Source of the DNA: Paracoccaceae bacterium
GTDB taxonomy: Bacteria > Pseudomonadota > Alphaproteobacteria > Rhodobacterales > Rhodobacteraceae
Assembly: GCA_018222665.1 (NCBI GenBank)
Contig: JAAEZW010000074.1
Span: 1 to 7,917, forward strand
DNA: 7,917 nucleotides
Direction: 5' to 3'
Position numbers and translations under genes: made by a program. The notes below the pieces were generated by a model, which made no database searches, was not told the DNA's origin, and saw nothing but the letters and a program-made list of their open reading frames with translations. Shown one piece after another: positions 5,626 to 7,917 of the stretch. Numbering within the stretch: position 1 is the first letter of the stretch; each line of letters opens with the position of its first letter.

Positions 5626-7917
5626 AGGTCGATTTCGATCACGCCATCTTTTTCCGCAGCACGACTTTGGCATAGGATCACTTGGGTTTCGCGTTGTTTT
5701 TTCGACAATACGAAATCCCGATGTTCAATTTCCCCTGACACCACCCCGCATTTACACACGCCGCAAATGCCATCGGAACATTTCAGGTCAATGTTATAGC
5801 CTTCATCAATCAAAACATCCGCCGCACTTTTGTCCGCTGGAACGTCAAATTCGCGCCCAGATTTTGCAAGCCTGATTTTGAAATCGTGGTTCACATAATC
5901 AGGCTGTTCAGGAACCGAGAAATATTCAAGGTGTCGAGCCTCATCCGGAAAACCACCCGCGTCCGCTGCGGCAATGACGCTATTCATGTAACGTTCAGGG
6001 CCGCAGGTATAAACATGCCAACCGTTTTGATATCCCGACAGGATGTTGGCCAAATCTGCGCGCGTGCCCTGATCACTGAAATGATACTGCACCTTATCGG
6101 CCCACGGAACAGTGGCCAGGTCATTTAAATACCCTGCATCCTCTTTCCGACTGGCCGAATAATGCATTTCAAAATCACGCCCTAAAGCGTGCAACCGATG
6201 TGCAAAGGCGATCATCGGCGTAATGCCAATCCCCCCACCCATCAGGAAAGTTTTGGTCGCATCCTCAACTAGATCAAAATGATTGATGGGTTTTGAAATG
6301 AAGACTTTGCGTCCTTCGACAAAAATACGATGCATCATTTTTGATCCACCGCGCCCCTGATCTTCGCGCAGAACACCGATTTGATATTTGCTGCGATCGG
6401 CTGGGTCACCCGACATGGAATATTGACGCAAAAATTCAGGGGCCACGACAATATCCAAATGCGCTCCTGCGCTCCATTCTGGCAATGGTGATCTATCCAG
6501 CGTTTGGAATTCGTATTTTGTGACATCTGGGGTCATTTTTTCGACCTTGCTGACCTGAACACGCACAACGGGCGCATCCCCATCGCTGGAATAGACATGC
6601 AGATGTTCAGTTTCACCACGCTCAAGTTTAAGTTTGTATTCCTCTGCCGTGATCATGGCCTGATAGGCCTCAATCCCGGCTTCGCGATCCATGTGGAACG
6701 GATAGGGATAGGGATGGGGCGCAAGATTTGCGGGATAAACGGCCATTGTTTGATCTTCGTATTTTAGATCAAGGCACTTTTGCAAACCACGTGCATTCAC
6801 GGGTTTTCGCGCAGGTTTATATCCACCGTCTTCGTAAAGTTCGATGTCCCACCACCATTTTTTGATGGGGTTTAATTCACCATTTCCAACCATATCGTCC
6901 AATTTCGCCAAAGGTTTGGCAAGCATTGGAAGATTGCTGGCCGCCCATCGAAACGGTGCCTCGGCAAACAGGCCTTCTAGGTTCCAAGGACAGGTTTTCA
7001 TACAGCGCCCGCACATGGCGCCGCCTTCGGTTGAAATGCGATAACTGGCGCATTTTTGACTATCTGACTTCCAAATCTCATAGCCATTGAACATCAACTT
7101 GGGTCCCGCAGTAATTGCGCCCGATGGGCATTCACGGGCACATTTGTTGCAGTTTTTGCAGAAATTTTGCAGACCAAAATCAATTGGTTTGTCATGTTCA
7201 AATGGCATATCCGTTGTCACAACACCGGATTTCAGGCGCGGGCCAAGGTAGGGGTTTAAAATAACTTCGCCAATGCGGCTGACCTCACCCAACCCTGACA
7301 GCAGAAGTAAGGGGGGCTGCAACACCTCACCATCCAATACTGTGTGGGATTTCGCCTTATATCCCAGGTTGCGGATTTGTTGGGCAATCACGCCCCCCAA
7401 TAGGGAAAAGCGCAAATAGGCACGCATAGATTGGGCGACAGAAATCCAATCATCACCCGAAGCGCCCTCCATCGTTTCGTAACCCTGATCGATGATCATC
7501 GACACCGCGTTATTGTGTGGGGGATCCAAAATAGCACCCGTTGCATCATGACTGTACCACGCCCAATCGGGACAGCGCGACAGCCCAACGGCATCCACGC
7601 CCAAAAAATAACTGGCCGCCTTAATGTTAGCCGCATTCTGCGCCAAATCATCGGGGCGCGCGCCGTGTTCATTTGCCTCTCCATCCTGCAACAGGACAAA
7701 GGCGCCCAATGCACGCCGTTGCGCACAGGATGGCGCGGCCTTGCGCGCGTAATAGCCACCCTTGGCCCCCTCTTGCAGGTTTTTGCCCATGTCCCCAAAC
7801 TGCGCACGCGCGAACATATCCGTGCGTTTTGGAACGCGGGCCACACGCACCTCATCAATGTAGGTTGTGGGTGATTCGACACGTTTCAGGTTTTCAAAAG
7901 GATGCGGCCCATCGACG
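5622..7917 (-). CDS. Self-sufficient reductive dehalogenase: cobalamin/2x[4Fe-4S] RdhA fused to FMN-NAD(P)H-[2Fe-2S] reductase (N terminus outside window)
   Basis: Removes halogen from organohalides reductively, probably in the cytoplasm with cobalamin. The frame is open to the right edge: 22 codons precede the GTG at 7850 and read on in character (PTTYIDEVRVARVPKRTDMF), so that GTG is not the start. Residues below count from it. The dehalogenase part (to about 395) has FCKNCNKCARECPSGAI (C231, C234, C237, C241) for cluster 1. It also has C267-x12-C280-x2-C283-x3-C287-P for cluster 2, exactly the classical RdhA second motif. NPIKKWWWDIE (327-337) is typical of RdhA and argues against QueG, which shares the iron-sulfur pattern. 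Residues about 425-640 form a ferredoxin-reductase module: FMN motif RQYSMSGDP (475-483), pyridine nucleotide motif FLMGGGIGITPM (535-546) and CGPERYM (616-622). Residues 655-742 are a plant-type ferredoxin domain (C691, C696, C699, C727). No rdhB-like anchor gene is visible, as known for the catabolic class (BhbA-like). Probably around 300 N-terminal residues are missing. Substrate unknown; halogenated aromatics are a family-based guess. Confidence 0.93.
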   Translation of the reverse strand, partial: VDGPHPFENLKRVESPTTYIDEVRVARVPKRTDMFARAQFGDMGKNLQEGAKGGYYARKAAPSCAQRRALGAFVLLQDGEANEHGARPDDLAQNAANIKAASYFLGVDAVGLSRCPDWAWYSHDATGAILDPPHNNAVSMIIDQGYETMEGASGDDWISVAQSMRAYLRFSLLGGVIAQQIRNLGYKAKSHTVLDGEVLQPPLLLLSGLGEVSRIGEVILNPYLGPRLKSGVVTTDMPFEHDKPIDFGLQNFCKNCNKCARECPSGAITAGPKLMFNGYEIWKSDSQKCASYRISTEGGAMCGRCMKTCPWNLEGLFAEAPFRWAASNLPMLAKPLAKLDDMVGNGELNPIKKWWWDIELYEDGGYKPARKPVNARGLQKCLDLKYEDQTMAVYPANLAPHPYPYPFHMDREAGIEAYQAMITAEEYKLKLERGETEHLHVYSSDGDAPVVRVQVSKVEKMTPDVTKYEFQTLDRSPLPEWSAGAHLDIVVAPEFLRQYSMSGDPADRSKYQIGVLREDQGRGGSKMMHRIFVEGRKVFISKPINHFDLVEDATKTFLMGGGIGITPMIAFAHRLHALGRDFEMHYSASRKEDAGYLNDLATVPWADKVQYHFSDQGTRADLANILSGYQNGWHVYTCGPERYMNSVIAAADAGGFPDEARHLEYFSVPEQPDYVNHDFKIRLAKSGREFDVPADKSAADVLIDEGYNIDLKCSDGICGVCKCGVVSGEIEHRDFVLSKKQRETQVILCQSRAAEKDGVIEIDL

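Noticed and set aside
7496..7882. Long - strand frame overlapping the dehalogenase
   Set aside because: A shadow in another frame of the dehalogenase coding sequence. The Cys motifs and domains are in the main frame.
5622..7917. Epoxyqueuosine reductase (QueG) as identity of the large gene
   Set aside because: QueG shares the cobalamin and iron-sulfur pattern but is about half this size and lacks the C-terminal FMN/NAD(P)H/[2Fe-2S] reductase and the WWWD segment.

Overview
The window looks like chromosomal DNA of an alphaproteobacterium, most likely a marine Rhodobacterales (Roseobacter-type) organism of moderate GC. This is inferred from the purL-bolA-grxD order, the coiled-coil gene followed by zapA, and the character of the proteins. 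No rRNA, tRNA, CRISPR array or insertion sequence was seen.

Left part (1-2136, + strand, housekeeping): the 3' two thirds of purL (purine synthesis), a strong hairpin, then bolA and the monothiol CGFS glutaredoxin grxD, closed by a clear intrinsic terminator. BolA and the CGFS glutaredoxin are known partners that share a [2Fe-2S] cluster.

Middle part (2135-4712, - strand): reading in the direction of transcription from the right, there is an unrecognised 134-residue protein, an exported FKBP prolyl isomerase fused to a rhodanese domain, a small coiled-coil protein translationally coupled to the cell-division protein ZapA, and finally a decayed GNAT acetyltransferase. The acetyltransferase can be read across two single-base deletions and two in-frame stops, so the stretch between zapA and grxD is a pseudogene and not empty DNA.

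Right part (4713-7917, accessory): an IclR-family regulator on the + strand lies tail to tail with a very large - strand gene that runs off the right edge. The large gene encodes a cobalamin-dependent reductive dehalogenase (two [4Fe-4S] motifs) fused at its C terminus to an FMN / NAD(P)H / plant-type [2Fe-2S] reductase. This is the architecture of the 'self-sufficient', aerobic, catabolic reductive dehalogenases. Its electrons would come from NAD(P)H inside one polypeptide, so no membrane anchor or separate respiratory donor is needed. The IclR gene has a perfect 15-bp palindrome directly before its ribosome binding site. It is divergent from the unknown 134-residue gene and its stop codon overlaps that of the dehalogenase. 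The simplest reading is a small halo-organic catabolic locus with its own regulator beside core genes. The substrate and the regulatory target cannot be read from the sequence.
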